NCBI GenBank assembly: GCA_001829185.1
Contig: MIAR01000023.1
Location: forward strand, 83,884-147,883
Direction of reading: 5' to 3'
DNA length: 64,000 bases
Origin: Spirochaetes bacterium GWB1_60_80
Lineage (GTDB): Bacteria > Spirochaetota > Spirochaetia > Treponematales > UBA12059
Below the pieces are notes generated by a model. The model was not told the DNA's origin. It did no database searches and saw only the letters and a program-made list of their open reading frames with translations. Position 1 is the first letter of the stretch; each line of letters begins with the position of its first letter. This document shows, piece after piece, positions 55,264 through 64,000 of this stretch. Both the position numbers and the translations under genes were made by a program.

Positions 55264-58200
55264 ATGTCCCACAAGAATGCCCTCTCCCGGTTTTGCCTGC
55301 TTGTTCTGGCTTGCCTAGCCGGACTCGTTACCGTGGCCTGTTCGCCGGTTGACCAGGCCAGGCGCGCGCCCGATCCGCGCTTGGTCATGGCGCATAGCCA
55401 GGGCCTCATCTCGCGCTTTGACCGCCTGAGCGTCATCCTGACCGCGCGGCGCAGCTTTTCGACCGATCCGGCCAGGCTGAATCCGTTCCGGCTGCAGCCG
55501 GCGGTGGCTGGCCGGGCGGTGTGGAGCGACGACGGCAGCCGGGTGGATTTCATCCCGGACCAGCCGCTAGCGGCCGGACAAGCCTACGGCGTGGTGTTCG
55601 ATTTTGCCCAGCTGGGGCAGGGCGAGGCGGGCTGGTTCAGTTTTGATGTTCAGGCCGCCCTGCCGTCCATCCGGGTGGCCGATCTGCGCCTGGCCGCCCA
55701 AAGCGACGGCCGCCTGGCCCTGAGCGGCCGACTCCTGGCCCAGGATATCCCCTCTAGCGCCGACGTCGAGGGCCTGCTCAGCGCCCGCCTACTGGGCGCC
55801 GAGCAAAATATTTCCTGGAGCCATCCGGGGGGACAGACCCACGATTTCCTGATCCGCGACCTGGCACGGGCCGAGGCCGACACCAGCCTGGAACTGGGCT
55901 GGGATGGCCGGCCGGCCGGAGCCCTGGAGCGGGGCGTGGAACGGATCACCCTGCCGGCGGCCGGCTCCTTCCAGGTCCTGTCCGTCCAGCCGCCCTCAGC
56001 CGCCGATAGCGCGGCCGGAAACGGCGCCCTGACCGTGGCCTTCAGCCAGCCGCTGGACCCGGCCCAGGACCTGCGCGGCTTCATCCATAGCCCCCAGGTG
56101 GGCAATCTGCGCTGCGAGGTGGACGGCGGCCTAGTGCGCGTCTACGCCTCCGCTAGCTGGCCGGAGAGCCTACAGTTGACTATCGAGTCCGGCCTGCGCA
56201 GCCAGCAGGCCCAGTCGCTGGCCGTGCCGGTCCAGGCCACCGTCAACGTGGCCTGGGAGATTCCCCAGGCGCGCTTCTCCGGCGGCGGCACCATCGTGCC
56301 CAGTAGCCAGGGCACGCGCGTCGTCCTGGAAACCATGAACCTGACCAAGGTCTACGTCGAAGCCGTCCATGTCTACGGCGACAACGTACTGCAGTTCCTG
56401 CAGGTCAACACACTGTCCGGCGCCCAAGAGCTGTATCGCGTCGGCGACGTGGTCTGGAGCGAGGAGATCGAGCTGGGCTGGCAGGATGCCAACAAGAACC
56501 GCTGGCTGCCCTACGGGCTGGACCTGTCGCCGCTCTTGGCGCGCCACCCGGACGGCCTGTACCAGCTGCGCGTCAGCTTCGGGCACGACGGCATCCGCTA
56601 CATCTCGCCGGCCTCGGTCAATATCGGCCGCTGGGAATTCCCGCCCGTCTACTACGTCGACGAGAATAGCTCATACAACCGCTTCCCCAACGGCTACCCG
56701 GATTGGTTTGATTGGGACGAATACTACCATTACCGCAATGAACCGAATCATCCGGCCTTTTATTACAATTATTATGGCGAGGACCGCGGCGCCCGACGCA
56801 ATGTGCTGGTGTCCGATGTCGGTATCATGGCCAAGCTGGACCTGGACGGCGTCTGGCACGTCGCCGCCAGCGACCTGCGCTCCGCCCGGCCGCTCCCGGC
56901 CGGCAGCCTGGTCACCGCCTATTCTTACAGTATGCAAGAAGTGGCGCGCGCCTCGGTGGACACCGCCGGCACGGCGCTGCTGCAGCCGGCCGCCGGCCAG
57001 GAGGCGGCCTACCTGGTGGTGGACGCGCCGAGCATGGAACACGGCCGCGGCTACCTGAAACTGGACCAGCCCCTGGTCACCAGCCACTTCGACGTCTCCG
57101 GCGAGCGCACCGCGTCCGGCATCAAGGGCTTCCTGTACGGCGAGCGCGGCGTCTGGCGACCGGGCGACGACATCCACCTGGTGTTCATGCTCTTCGACCC
57201 GCGCCAGGCCTTGCCCACCAATTACCCGATCCTGTTCGAGCTGGTCAACCCGCTAGGCCAGGTGGTGCAGTCCCTTACCCAGGCCAGCAGCGTTAACGGC
57301 GTCTACTATATCAAGACCGGCACGGCGGCTTCGGCTCCGACCGGCAGCTGGACGGCCCGGGTCAAGGCCGGCGACCTGACCTTCAGCAAGGTGCTCAAGG
57401 TGGAGACCATCATGCCCAACCGGCTCCGGTTGGCGCTGGATTTTGGTCACCCCAGCCGCGTCTCCTTTGACACCCGGCGCATGAGCGTCCAGGCCGCCTG
57501 GCTGCACGGCGCGCCGGCCCCCGGCTTGCGGGCCGACGTTTCGCTGCTGCTGAGCGGCGGCAGCCAAGCCCTGGCCGCCTGGCCGGATTACACCTTCCTC
57601 GACCCCTTGCGCAGCGTCTCTGGTTCGCGCTCGGTGCTGTTCGAAGGCAACCTCGACCAGACCGGCCGGGCCAGCTTCGACGTCGACCTGAGCGAGGCCA
57701 ATGGCCAAGCTCGGGCGCCGGGACCGCTCCAGGCCACCTTCCTGACCCGGGTCTTCGAGAATTCCGGCCTGTTTTCCACCGAAGCCTTCACCGTCGATTA
57801 TCATCCCTACGAACGCTACGTCGGCCTCAAGCTGCCGCAGGGCCCGGGCGGCGGTTTCTGGCTGCGCGGCGAGGACGACAACAAGGTAGACATCATCGTG
57901 GTGGACCGCGACGGACGGCGCATCAGCGGCGACACCCAGTTGACCGTGTCGCTCTATCAGGTGCGTTGGCATTGGTGGTGGTCCGGCGACGAAGACAACC
58001 TGGCTTCCGAGTCGTCGGACATCATCCGCAACCGCATCAGCAGCACGACGGTGGCGGTGCGCAACGGCACCGCCGTCTGGGATCTGGAGCTGCCGCAAGA
58101 CAACCACTGGGGCTATTACCTAGTGCACGTCGCCGACCAGTCGGGCGGGCACGCCGCCGGCAAGACCTTCTACCTGTACTGGTGGGGGCGCGATAACCAG

Positions 58201-60906
58201 GCCGGCGGCGATACCGCCCTGATGCTCAACCTGAGCACCGACCGGAAAACCTATGATGTCGGCCAGCCGGTCCAGGTCAGTTTCCCGTCCAATGGCCAAG
58301 GTCGGGCCTTCGTGACCATCGAACGCAACGGCCGCGTCCTGCGCGAGGAATGGATCCAGACCGCTGACGAAAATACCACCTATCGCTTCACCGCCAGCGC
58401 CGACATGGCGCCCAACGTCTACGTCCATGTCTCCTTTATCCAGCCGCACCTGCAGACCGCCAACGACCTGCCCATCCGCCTGTACGGCATCGTACCGGTC
58501 AAGGTGGAGAATCCGGCTACCCGGCTACAGCCTCAAGTGACGGCGCCGGACAGCCTGACGCCGGGCGCCAGCGCGCGCTTCACGGTGTCCGAGGCTGCTG
58601 GCCGGGCCATGACCTATACCGTGGCGGTGGTGGACGAGGGCCTACTGGGCATCACCCGCTACCAGGCGCCCAATCCTTGGGACAGCTTCTACCGCAAGGA
58701 AGCCTCGCTCCTGCTGTCGCACGACCTGTACCGCGACGTCGCCAACGCCTTCTCCGGCAATCTGCAGACCATCCTGGCCATCGGCGGCTCGGAGTTCGAC
58801 GATTCCGGCGGCGACAAGCCGGTCAGCCGCTTCCCGCCGGTGGTCCGCTTCTACGGGCCCTTCAGCCTGGCGGCCGGCCAGCGTCAGGAGCATGAACTGG
58901 TCCTGGGCAATTACATCGGCTCGGTCCGCTTCATGGTGGTGGCCGGCACGCCGCAAGGCGCCTTCGGCCGCCAGGAACTGGCCGTGCCGGTGCGCGCCGA
59001 CCTGATGGCCTTCATCACCGCGCCGCGGGTGCTGGGGCCGGACGAGCTCCTGACCGTGCCGGTCAGCGTCTTTAGCTTCCTGGGCAACGGCGCGGCGGTC
59101 GACGTCAGCCTGCGCGTCGAGGGCGAGGCCAGCCTAGTCAGCGCCGCCAACCAACAGTTGACCTTCGGCGTCGATGGCGAGCAGCTGGCCAATTTCGAGA
59201 TTCGCGGCGCCAGCCAGACCGGCCGCATCCGGCTGGTGGCTACCGCCACCGCTACCAACGGCGCACGGTCCGAGCAGGCCATCGAGCTGCCCTTGCGCTC
59301 GCCGGCTATACCGGTCACCACCGTCAATTCCGCCCTCCTGCCCGGAAACCGCGCCCAGGCACTGTCGCTGACCCTGCCCGGCATCGGCGGCTCCAACGAC
59401 ACCTGGCTGGAGTTGTCCATCCTGCCGCCGATCGACCTGTCGTCGCGCCTGGCCTACCTGATCGGCTACCCGCACGGCTGCGGCGAACAGACCACCAGTC
59501 GGGCCTTCCCCCAGCTCTTCCTGCAGGATGCCACCGTCCTGAGCGCGGAGCAGATCGAGGACGTGCGCTACTACGTCCAGGAGGCCATCGACAAATTGAC
59601 GCGCATGCAGACGGTGCGCGGCGGCTTCGTCTACTGGATGGGCGACAGCCACGAATCGGACTGGCTGTCGGTCTACGTTACCCACTTCCTGCTGGCCGCC
59701 AAGCGCCAAGGGTACCCGGTGGCGGCGACGGTGCTGGACAGCGCCCTCAAGTACCTGGACAAGCAGGCCCTGGAGTGGAACGCCCGCAATGACTGGGAAC
59801 GCTCCACCCAGGCCTATCGCCTGTACGTGCTGGCGGCCGGCGGCAAGCCCAACATCGCGGCCATGAACCGCTTCATGGAGTACGGCCCGCATCACGCCAC
59901 GGCCGTCTACCAACTGGCGGCGGCCTATGCCCTGGCCGGCAACCGGCCGCGCGCCAGCAGCCTGATCCAGAATGTGCCGCCCGAGCCGCGCGCCTACGAA
60001 TACATGTACTACACCTACGGTTCCCTGTTGCGCGACAAGGCCATGATCCTGGAAGTGCTGAACGTGCTGGGCGACACCACGCGCGGCCTGAGCCTCTATA
60101 CCAGCATCGCCGCCGCCCTGTCCTCCAACCACTGGTACTCGACCCAGGAGTTGAGCTACTGCCTGGTGGCCTGCCTGCCGTACCTGCGCCTGGCCAATAG
60201 CGGGCGCTCCGAAGTCAGCTGGTCGGTCGGCAACGGCAGCGCCGCCCGGGTGGCGGTCAATCGCGGCATCCAGCGCCTGCCGGTAGCGGCCAGCAGCGGC
60301 CCGCTGAGCGTCAACCTGACCAACCATACCACCACGCCGGTCTACGCCCGGCTGGTAGCCACCGGCACGCCGCTGCCCGGCCGCGAGCAACCCAAATCCG
60401 ACGGCCTGCGCCTGTCGGTGCGCTATCTGGATACTAGCGGCATGGAGGTTAACCCGGACGCCATCCGGCTGGGGGACGATTTAATCATCATGGTCAGCGT
60501 CCAGAACAGCGGGGCCGAAGACCTGGCCAACGTGGCCCTGACCTTCCGCTCTCCGTCCGGCTGGGAACTGGCCAACCCGCGCCTCGGCAACGCCAATCCC
60601 GACGACGAGGAAGGCGAAGACCCGCTGGAAGAGTCGCCCTACGATTACCGCGACCTGCGCGACGACCGGGTGCTGACCTATTTCCCGCTGGAGCGCAACG
60701 AGTGGCGAACCTATCGCTTCTTCGCCAACAAGACCTATAATGGAGAATTCTTCCTGCCAGCCATCGTGGCCGAGGCCATGTATCAACCCGAAATCCAGGC
60801 GGTAGTGCCCGGGCGGCGCTTGTCGCGCCCCCAGGCTCAGCCGGATAGCGGGACGAGCAACGTCGGCGGCGTCGTAACGTCGCCGCGCAAGACCGGAGAG
60901 GAATGA
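55264..60906 (+). CDS. Bacterial alpha-2-macroglobulin, lipoprotein, thioester-containing
   Basis: 1880 residues. Signal sequence ending LVTVAC (lipidation likely at C26). MG domains are followed by a bait-region stretch and the thioester motif GCGEQ near 1406 (YPHGCGEQTTSRAFPQLF), with an alpha-helical thioester domain around it, then C-terminal MG and an acidic loop (DDEEGEDPLEESPYD). Such proteins trap proteases in the periplasm and protect the cell wall. The ATG at 55264 has AAAGG 8 nt upstream; ATG 55240 has none. It overlaps pbpC as ATGA, the common yfhM-pbpC arrangement. GC-rich like neighbours. Confidence 0.93.
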   Translation: MSHKNALSRFCLLVLACLAGLVTVACSPVDQARRAPDPRLVMAHSQGLISRFDRLSVILTARRSFSTDPARLNPFRLQPAVAGRAVWSDDGSRVDFIPDQPLAAGQAYGVVFDFAQLGQGEAGWFSFDVQAALPSIRVADLRLAAQSDGRLALSGRLLAQDIPSSADVEGLLSARLLGAEQNISWSHPGGQTHDFLIRDLARAEADTSLELGWDGRPAGALERGVERITLPAAGSFQVLSVQPPSAADSAAGNGALTVAFSQPLDPAQDLRGFIHSPQVGNLRCEVDGGLVRVYASASWPESLQLTIESGLRSQQAQSLAVPVQATVNVAWEIPQARFSGGGTIVPSSQGTRVVLETMNLTKVYVEAVHVYGDNVLQFLQVNTLSGAQELYRVGDVVWSEEIELGWQDANKNRWLPYGLDLSPLLARHPDGLYQLRVSFGHDGIRYISPASVNIGRWEFPPVYYVDENSSYNRFPNGYPDWFDWDEYYHYRNEPNHPAFYYNYYGEDRGARRNVLVSDVGIMAKLDLDGVWHVAASDLRSARPLPAGSLVTAYSYSMQEVARASVDTAGTALLQPAAGQEAAYLVVDAPSMEHGRGYLKLDQPLVTSHFDVSGERTASGIKGFLYGERGVWRPGDDIHLVFMLFDPRQALPTNYPILFELVNPLGQVVQSLTQASSVNGVYYIKTGTAASAPTGSWTARVKAGDLTFSKVLKVETIMPNRLRLALDFGHPSRVSFDTRRMSVQAAWLHGAPAPGLRADVSLLLSGGSQALAAWPDYTFLDPLRSVSGSRSVLFEGNLDQTGRASFDVDLSEANGQARAPGPLQATFLTRVFENSGLFSTEAFTVDYHPYERYVGLKLPQGPGGGFWLRGEDDNKVDIIVVDRDGRRISGDTQLTVSLYQVRWHWWWSGDEDNLASESSDIIRNRISSTTVAVRNGTAVWDLELPQDNHWGYYLVHVADQSGGHAAGKTFYLYWWGRDNQAGGDTALMLNLSTDRKTYDVGQPVQVSFPSNGQGRAFVTIERNGRVLREEWIQTADENTTYRFTASADMAPNVYVHVSFIQPHLQTANDLPIRLYGIVPVKVENPATRLQPQVTAPDSLTPGASARFTVSEAAGRAMTYTVAVVDEGLLGITRYQAPNPWDSFYRKEASLLLSHDLYRDVANAFSGNLQTILAIGGSEFDDSGGDKPVSRFPPVVRFYGPFSLAAGQRQEHELVLGNYIGSVRFMVVAGTPQGAFGRQELAVPVRADLMAFITAPRVLGPDELLTVPVSVFSFLGNGAAVDVSLRVEGEASLVSAANQQLTFGVDGEQLANFEIRGASQTGRIRLVATATATNGARSEQAIELPLRSPAIPVTTVNSALLPGNRAQALSLTLPGIGGSNDTWLELSILPPIDLSSRLAYLIGYPHGCGEQTTSRAFPQLFLQDATVLSAEQIEDVRYYVQEAIDKLTRMQTVRGGFVYWMGDSHESDWLSVYVTHFLLAAKRQGYPVAATVLDSALKYLDKQALEWNARNDWERSTQAYRLYVLAAGGKPNIAAMNRFMEYGPHHATAVYQLAAAYALAGNRPRASSLIQNVPPEPRAYEYMYYTYGSLLRDKAMILEVLNVLGDTTRGLSLYTSIAAALSSNHWYSTQELSYCLVACLPYLRLANSGRSEVSWSVGNGSAARVAVNRGIQRLPVAASSGPLSVNLTNHTTTPVYARLVATGTPLPGREQPKSDGLRLSVRYLDTSGMEVNPDAIRLGDDLIIMVSVQNSGAEDLANVALTFRSPSGWELANPRLGNANPDDEEGEDPLEESPYDYRDLRDDRVLTYFPLERNEWRTYRFFANKTYNGEFFLPAIVAEAMYQPEIQAVVPGRRLSRPQAQPDSGTSNVGGVVTSPRKTGEE

Positions 60907-63281
60907 GGCGGCGGTTTTTAGCTGGGCTGTTGACTCGTTGGGCTGGCCGACTGGTAGCCCGACTGGCGGCCTGGCGACGGCGGGCGGGGCGGGGCGCCAG
61001 CCGGGCCTGGGCCAGCCTGGGCCGAGCCGATACCTGGCCGGCCGTAGCCGGCGCCCTGCTGTGCGCCGGCCTGATCCTGTTCTGGCCGCCGCCGCTGGAT
61101 CGTCAGCCACCCTACGCCACCAGTCTGCGGGCCATCGACGGCAGCCTGCTGGGCGCCCAGACCTCCCGGGACGGGCAGTGGCGCTTCGCCGCCACCACGG
61201 CCGTGCCGGAGCGCTACCGCCAGGCCCTCATCCAGTTCGAGGACCGCCGCTTCGCCGGCCACCTGGGACTGGACAGCCGCTCTTTGTTGCGGGCGCTGCT
61301 GGACAACTGGCGCCAACGCGACGTGGTGTCCGGGGCTTCCACCCTGAGCATGCAAGCCGCCCGCCTGCTCTATGGCCCCAGCCAGCGCAGCTACACCCAG
61401 AAAGCGCGCGAATTATTGGCGGCGCTGCGGCTGGAATTCCGCCTCAGCAAGGACAGCCTGCTGGAGCTCTACGCCAGCCTGGCGCCCTACGGCGCCAACG
61501 TGGTCGGCCTGGAGGCGGCCGGCTTCCGCTGGTTCGGCCGCGGCCTAGACAGCCTGACCTGGGCCGAAGCCGCCCTGCTGGCCGTCCTGCCCAACAGCCC
61601 GGCCCTGATCCATCCGGGCCGATCGCGCGACCAGTTGCTGGCCAAACGCGACCGCCTGCTCCTGCGCCTGGCCAATCAGGAGCAGTTGGACGATCCAGCC
61701 TTGGCCCTGGCCCTGGCCGAGCCCCTGCCCGGCGCCCCGGTTGAGATGCCCAACCTGACACCGCACCTCACCCTGGCGGCCAGCGCGGCCGGCGCCGGCG
61801 ACCACCCGAGCAGCATCGACTACGGCCTGCAGCTGGCCGTCCGCGAGGTGGCGCGGCGCCACCAGCGCCGGCTGGCCCTTCATGCCATCGACCACCTGGC
61901 GGCCGTCGTCCTGCGGGTGTCAGACGGCTCGGTGGCGGCCTATATCGGCAACGTCGACCCGGCGGCCGACCGGCCAGGCAGCTTCGTCGACTGCGCCCTG
62001 GCGGCCCGCAGCTCGGGCAGCATCTTCAAGCCCTTCCTGTACGCCGCCATGCTCGACTCCGGCGAGCTGACGCCAGACCGCCTGGTGCCCGACATTCCCA
62101 CCCGGGTCGGTTCCTACAGCCCGGAAAACAACCTCAAGAATTATTCCGGCGCCGTGCCGGCCAAGGTCGCCCTGGCCCGTTCGCTGAACATCCCCTTCGT
62201 GCGGTTGCTGCGCGCCTACGGCGTCGAGCGCTTCGGCCGCCTGCTGCGCCGCCTCGGTTTCGCCCAGCTGCGCCGCGCCCTGGACGACTACGGCCTGCCG
62301 CTCATCCTGGGCGGGGCCGAGGCGACCCTGCTGGAAGCGGCCATGGCCTACCGGGTGCTAGCCGAGTCGGCCCTGGTTCCGTACAACGCGCCGGGCCGGG
62401 ACCTGCCGTTCTCGGCTGGAGCGGCCTGGCTGACCCTGCAAGCCCTGCTCGAAGTCGGCCGGCCCGGCGAGGACGCCGCCTGGCAACAGTACGCCAACAG
62501 CCGCCAGATCAGCTGGAAGACCGGCACCAGCTTCGGCAACCGCGACGCCTGGGCCATCGGCGTGACGCCCGACTGGGTAGTGGCCGTCTGGGCCGGCAAC
62601 GCCGACGGGGTAGGGCGCCCCGAGCTCAAGGGCACCGACGCCGCCGCGCCCTTCCTGTTCGACCTGTTCCAGCTGCTGCCGCGCGCCGCGTGGTTCCGCC
62701 GCCCGACCGATGACCTGCGCGCCATGACGCTGTGCGCCGATTCCGGCTACGCCGCCGGCCGCGATTGCCCGGCCACCGTCGTCAGCTGGGTGCCCGCCCT
62801 GGCCCAGGTCGACCAGGCCTGCCCCTGGTGCCGGCTGGTGCATCTGTCGGCCGACGGCCGCCACCAGGTAAGCGCCACCTGCGTCAGCCCGGCCAACCTG
62901 GTCAGCGCCCGCCGCTTCGTGCTGCCGCCGGTGATGGAATGGTACTACGCGCGCGAACACCTCGAGTACCGCCCGCTGCCGCCCTGGCTGCCCGGCTGCC
63001 AGCCGGCCGACGCCAGCGTCATGGAACTGGTGGCGCCGGAACCCGGCAGCAGCCTGTTCATCCCGGTGGAGCTGGACGGCACGCCCGGCCTGGCCGTCTT
63101 CCGCGCCGTCCACCGGCAGTCTGGCGCCGTCATCTTCTGGCACCTGGACGACGACTACCTGGGCCAGACCCAGGGGGACCACCGCCTGGCGGTCCGGCCG
63201 CTACCGGGGCCACACCGCCTGGTGCTAGTGGACGGTAGCGGCAACCGCCTGGAGCGCGGCTTTACCGTCGCCGAGCGCTGA
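60903..63281 (+). CDS. pbpC: Penicillin-binding protein 1C
   Basis: 792 residues. One N-terminal membrane segment (about 50-65), GT51 glycosyltransferase (QFEDRRFAGHLGLD with the catalytic Glu, GASTLSMQAARLL), transpeptidase with SSGSIFKPF (Ser-x-x-Lys), RSLNIPF and KTGTSFGN, and a C-terminal BiPBP_C-like beta domain from about 690. It polymerises peptidoglycan from the lipid II made by MurG. Coupled to the macroglobulin gene, whose product is thought to act at damage sites with PBP1C. Confidence 0.95.
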   Translation: MRRRFLAGLLTRWAGRLVARLAAWRRRAGRGASRAWASLGRADTWPAVAGALLCAGLILFWPPPLDRQPPYATSLRAIDGSLLGAQTSRDGQWRFAATTAVPERYRQALIQFEDRRFAGHLGLDSRSLLRALLDNWRQRDVVSGASTLSMQAARLLYGPSQRSYTQKARELLAALRLEFRLSKDSLLELYASLAPYGANVVGLEAAGFRWFGRGLDSLTWAEAALLAVLPNSPALIHPGRSRDQLLAKRDRLLLRLANQEQLDDPALALALAEPLPGAPVEMPNLTPHLTLAASAAGAGDHPSSIDYGLQLAVREVARRHQRRLALHAIDHLAAVVLRVSDGSVAAYIGNVDPAADRPGSFVDCALAARSSGSIFKPFLYAAMLDSGELTPDRLVPDIPTRVGSYSPENNLKNYSGAVPAKVALARSLNIPFVRLLRAYGVERFGRLLRRLGFAQLRRALDDYGLPLILGGAEATLLEAAMAYRVLAESALVPYNAPGRDLPFSAGAAWLTLQALLEVGRPGEDAAWQQYANSRQISWKTGTSFGNRDAWAIGVTPDWVVAVWAGNADGVGRPELKGTDAAAPFLFDLFQLLPRAAWFRRPTDDLRAMTLCADSGYAAGRDCPATVVSWVPALAQVDQACPWCRLVHLSADGRHQVSATCVSPANLVSARRFVLPPVMEWYYAREHLEYRPLPPWLPGCQPADASVMELVAPEPGSSLFIPVELDGTPGLAVFRAVHRQSGAVIFWHLDDDYLGQTQGDHRLAVRPLPGPHRLVLVDGSGNRLERGFTVAER

Positions 63282-63313
63282 AGGCCTCCCGCCACTGCCG
63301 CTACCTTGTTCAT

Positions 63314-63428
63314 GCACCATGGACAAGCTTATCCACGCACCATAGATAACGTTATCCAGGTACCATGGATAACGTTATCGACGCACCATGGATAACGTTA
63401 TCGACGCACCATGGACAAACGCAGCCAG
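63314..63428 (+). repeat. Five tandem 23-bp repeats with a GATAACGTTATC palindrome
   Basis: Units start at 63314, 63337, 63360, 63383 and 63406. The consensus opens GCACCATGGATAAC and closes GTTATCGAC; the middle three contain the perfect 12-bp palindrome GATAACGTTATC, the outer ones are diverged (ACAAGCTTATC, and ACAAAC in the last). No spacers. Lies 33 bp after pbpC. Part of the 607-bp gap 63282-63888. Confidence 0.9.
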
Positions 63429-63516
63429 GCACTGTTCCGGAATCAATGCCGCCTGGTCCAGCCGGTTTTTCAATATTCCTGTGAATAATTGCACCATCAG
63501 CTCTTGTCCCTCCGCC

Positions 63517-63543
63517 TGTGAAATAAACCAATAAAATTTCACA
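63517..63543. promoter_or_regulatory. Dyad upstream of the right-end promoter
   Basis: TGTGAAAT (63517-63524), 11 nt, ATTTCACA (63536-63543): perfect 8-bp arms in an AT-rich stretch, ending 8 bp before the -35 box at 63552. Looks like an operator. Confidence 0.55.
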
Positions 63544-63551
63544 AATTCATG

Positions 63552-63580
63552 TTACTATTTATTGTGATAATTATTATACT
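63552..63580 (+). promoter_or_regulatory. Promoter of the right-end gene
   Basis: TTACTA (63552-63557), 17 nt, TATACT (63575-63580). Start near 63587 and hence a leader of about 300 nt. Confidence 0.5.
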
Positions 63581-63610
63581 AGTATTACGCAGGAAGGCGA
63601 AAGCGGATCC

Positions 63611-63703
63611 ATGAATGAGCCGGCTGGCCAGGTTGAACCAGCGTCGCCGGATGACCATAGCCCCAAAACCAAGAAAGGAAGGTGCACCATGAGAAGAATC
63701 TGA
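63611..63703 (+). CDS. Possible leader peptide (30 aa, or 4 aa from an internal ATG)
   Basis: From ATG 63611 the frame encodes 30 residues ending CTMRRI. The internal ATG at 63689 has a far better SD (AAAGGAAGG, 6 nt spacing) and would make only Met-Arg-Arg-Ile; both Arg codons are AGA, rare in this GC-rich DNA. Position between promoter and hairpins suggests a translated leader, but it may be chance. Confidence 0.3.
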   Translation: MNEPAGQVEPASPDDHSPKTKKGRCTMRRI

Positions 63704-63751
63704 CAGAGCCCGGAATGAGCGGTTTTACGGGAAGCCTGGTTTATGACCAAG

Positions 63752-63865
63752 GTCAGACGGCCACAGGCCTTCTGACGCAGCTTCTGGCACAGGAGCGGCC
63801 TTGTAGCGCTCCGCGACGAGTGATGGATCTTTAGTTTACCATCCAGGCCTTCCCTGGGAAAGCCT
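63752..63865 (+). promoter_or_regulatory. Structured 5' leader with three hairpins
   Basis: Hairpin 1: GTCAGA-C-GGCC (63752-63762) with GGCC-T-TCTGAC (63766-63776). Hairpin 2: GGAGCG (63792-63797) with CGCTCC (63807-63812). Hairpin 3: AGGC-C-TTCC (63845-63853) with GGAA-A-GCCT (63857-63865). They lie in the leader of the right-end gene, after a possible mini-ORF. No known riboswitch class recognised. Confidence 0.5.
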
Positions 63866-63888
63866 ATTACCATACCATGGAGTTTATC

Positions 63889-64000
63889 ATGAACACGACA
63901 TTTACTACCGAAGAGCGCAAGCTCAATGTCATTCTGCACAGCAATAGCCTGCCCGTGGCCCGCAACGAATACTACGGCCGCGTCCAGCGCAACAGCCAGA
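63889..64000 (+). CDS. Start of a gene, possibly HU-like DNA-binding (3' part outside window)
   Basis: 37 codons visible, beginning MNTTFTTEERKLNVILHSN. GGAG lies 6 nt before the ATG. The segment LHSNSLPVARNEYYGRVQRNSQ resembles the N-terminus of HU/IHF-like domains of the type found in Bacteroides-like DNA-binding proteins (pattern L..N.L....N.Y...V...), but this is a loose match on few residues. It is preceded by a long structured leader. The frame is open to the window edge. Confidence 0.55.
   Translation, partial: MNTTFTTEERKLNVILHSNSLPVARNEYYGRVQRNSQ

Noticed and set aside
63314..63428. Tandem repeats as a CRISPR array
   Set aside because: Units of 23 bp are contiguous, without spacers, and no cas genes are present.
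63574..63939. 121-codon minus-strand frame over the right-end leader
   Set aside because: It runs through the promoter, the hairpins and the start of the plus-strand gene, has no SD, and its sequence has no recognisable features.

Overview
The window is GC-rich, densely packed bacterial DNA, most likely from a spirochaete of the Treponema side of Spirochaetota. The pointers are a DUF5312-type protein (a family I know only from spirochaetes), a REC-STAS-like-REC regulator, a giant Ig-repeat protein with a barrel-like C-terminus, and loose lipoboxes. The assignment is an inference. I see no rRNA, tRNA, CRISPR array or prophage.

Layout. 1-6.5 kb, minus strand: murG (cut by the window edge), pgi, a PAS hybrid kinase and a double-REC regulator. 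6.9-14 kb: one 2383-residue secreted Ig-repeat protein. 14-20 kb: transglutaminase-like protein, thioredoxin reductase, NagZ-like hydrolase, GNAT protein and a DapF-like protein without its catalytic cysteines. 20-28 kb: RNase HII, carbamate kinase, GlmS, BirA, DUF5312 protein, HflX. 28.5-34 kb: aminotransferase, parvulin, a threonine aldolase/SagB-type fusion, a DUF362 ferredoxin protein and a lipoprotein. 34-38 kb, minus strand: DUF6765 protein, lipoprotein, GGDEF protein. 38-42 kb: small secreted protein, NrnA-like phosphoesterase, a sigma-like factor behind a sigma-54 promoter, and RdgB. 42-50 kb: ClpA/YbjN, an ion transporter, an ABC exporter and an AT-rich VapBC pair. 50-63 kb: DnaE, membrane protein, HAD phosphatase, alpha-2-macroglobulin and PBP1C. 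The right end holds tandem repeats, an AT-rich promoter and a structured leader before an unfinished gene.

Two themes cut across the genes. First, two families of small non-coding repeats. Family A is 137 bp, with six full copies and one fragment; family B has three copies. Both have TA-R termini that fall exactly on stop codons, and one A copy contains the best start codon of the next gene. Second, at least five genes (dnaE, rdgB, the HAD gene, the DUF6765 gene and the dapF-like gene; hflX more weakly) have a promoter whose -10 hexamer ends 6-7 nt before the ATG and no Shine-Dalgarno. This predicts leaderless mRNAs. Neighbouring genes such as trxB, pgi, glmS and vapB have ordinary leaders.
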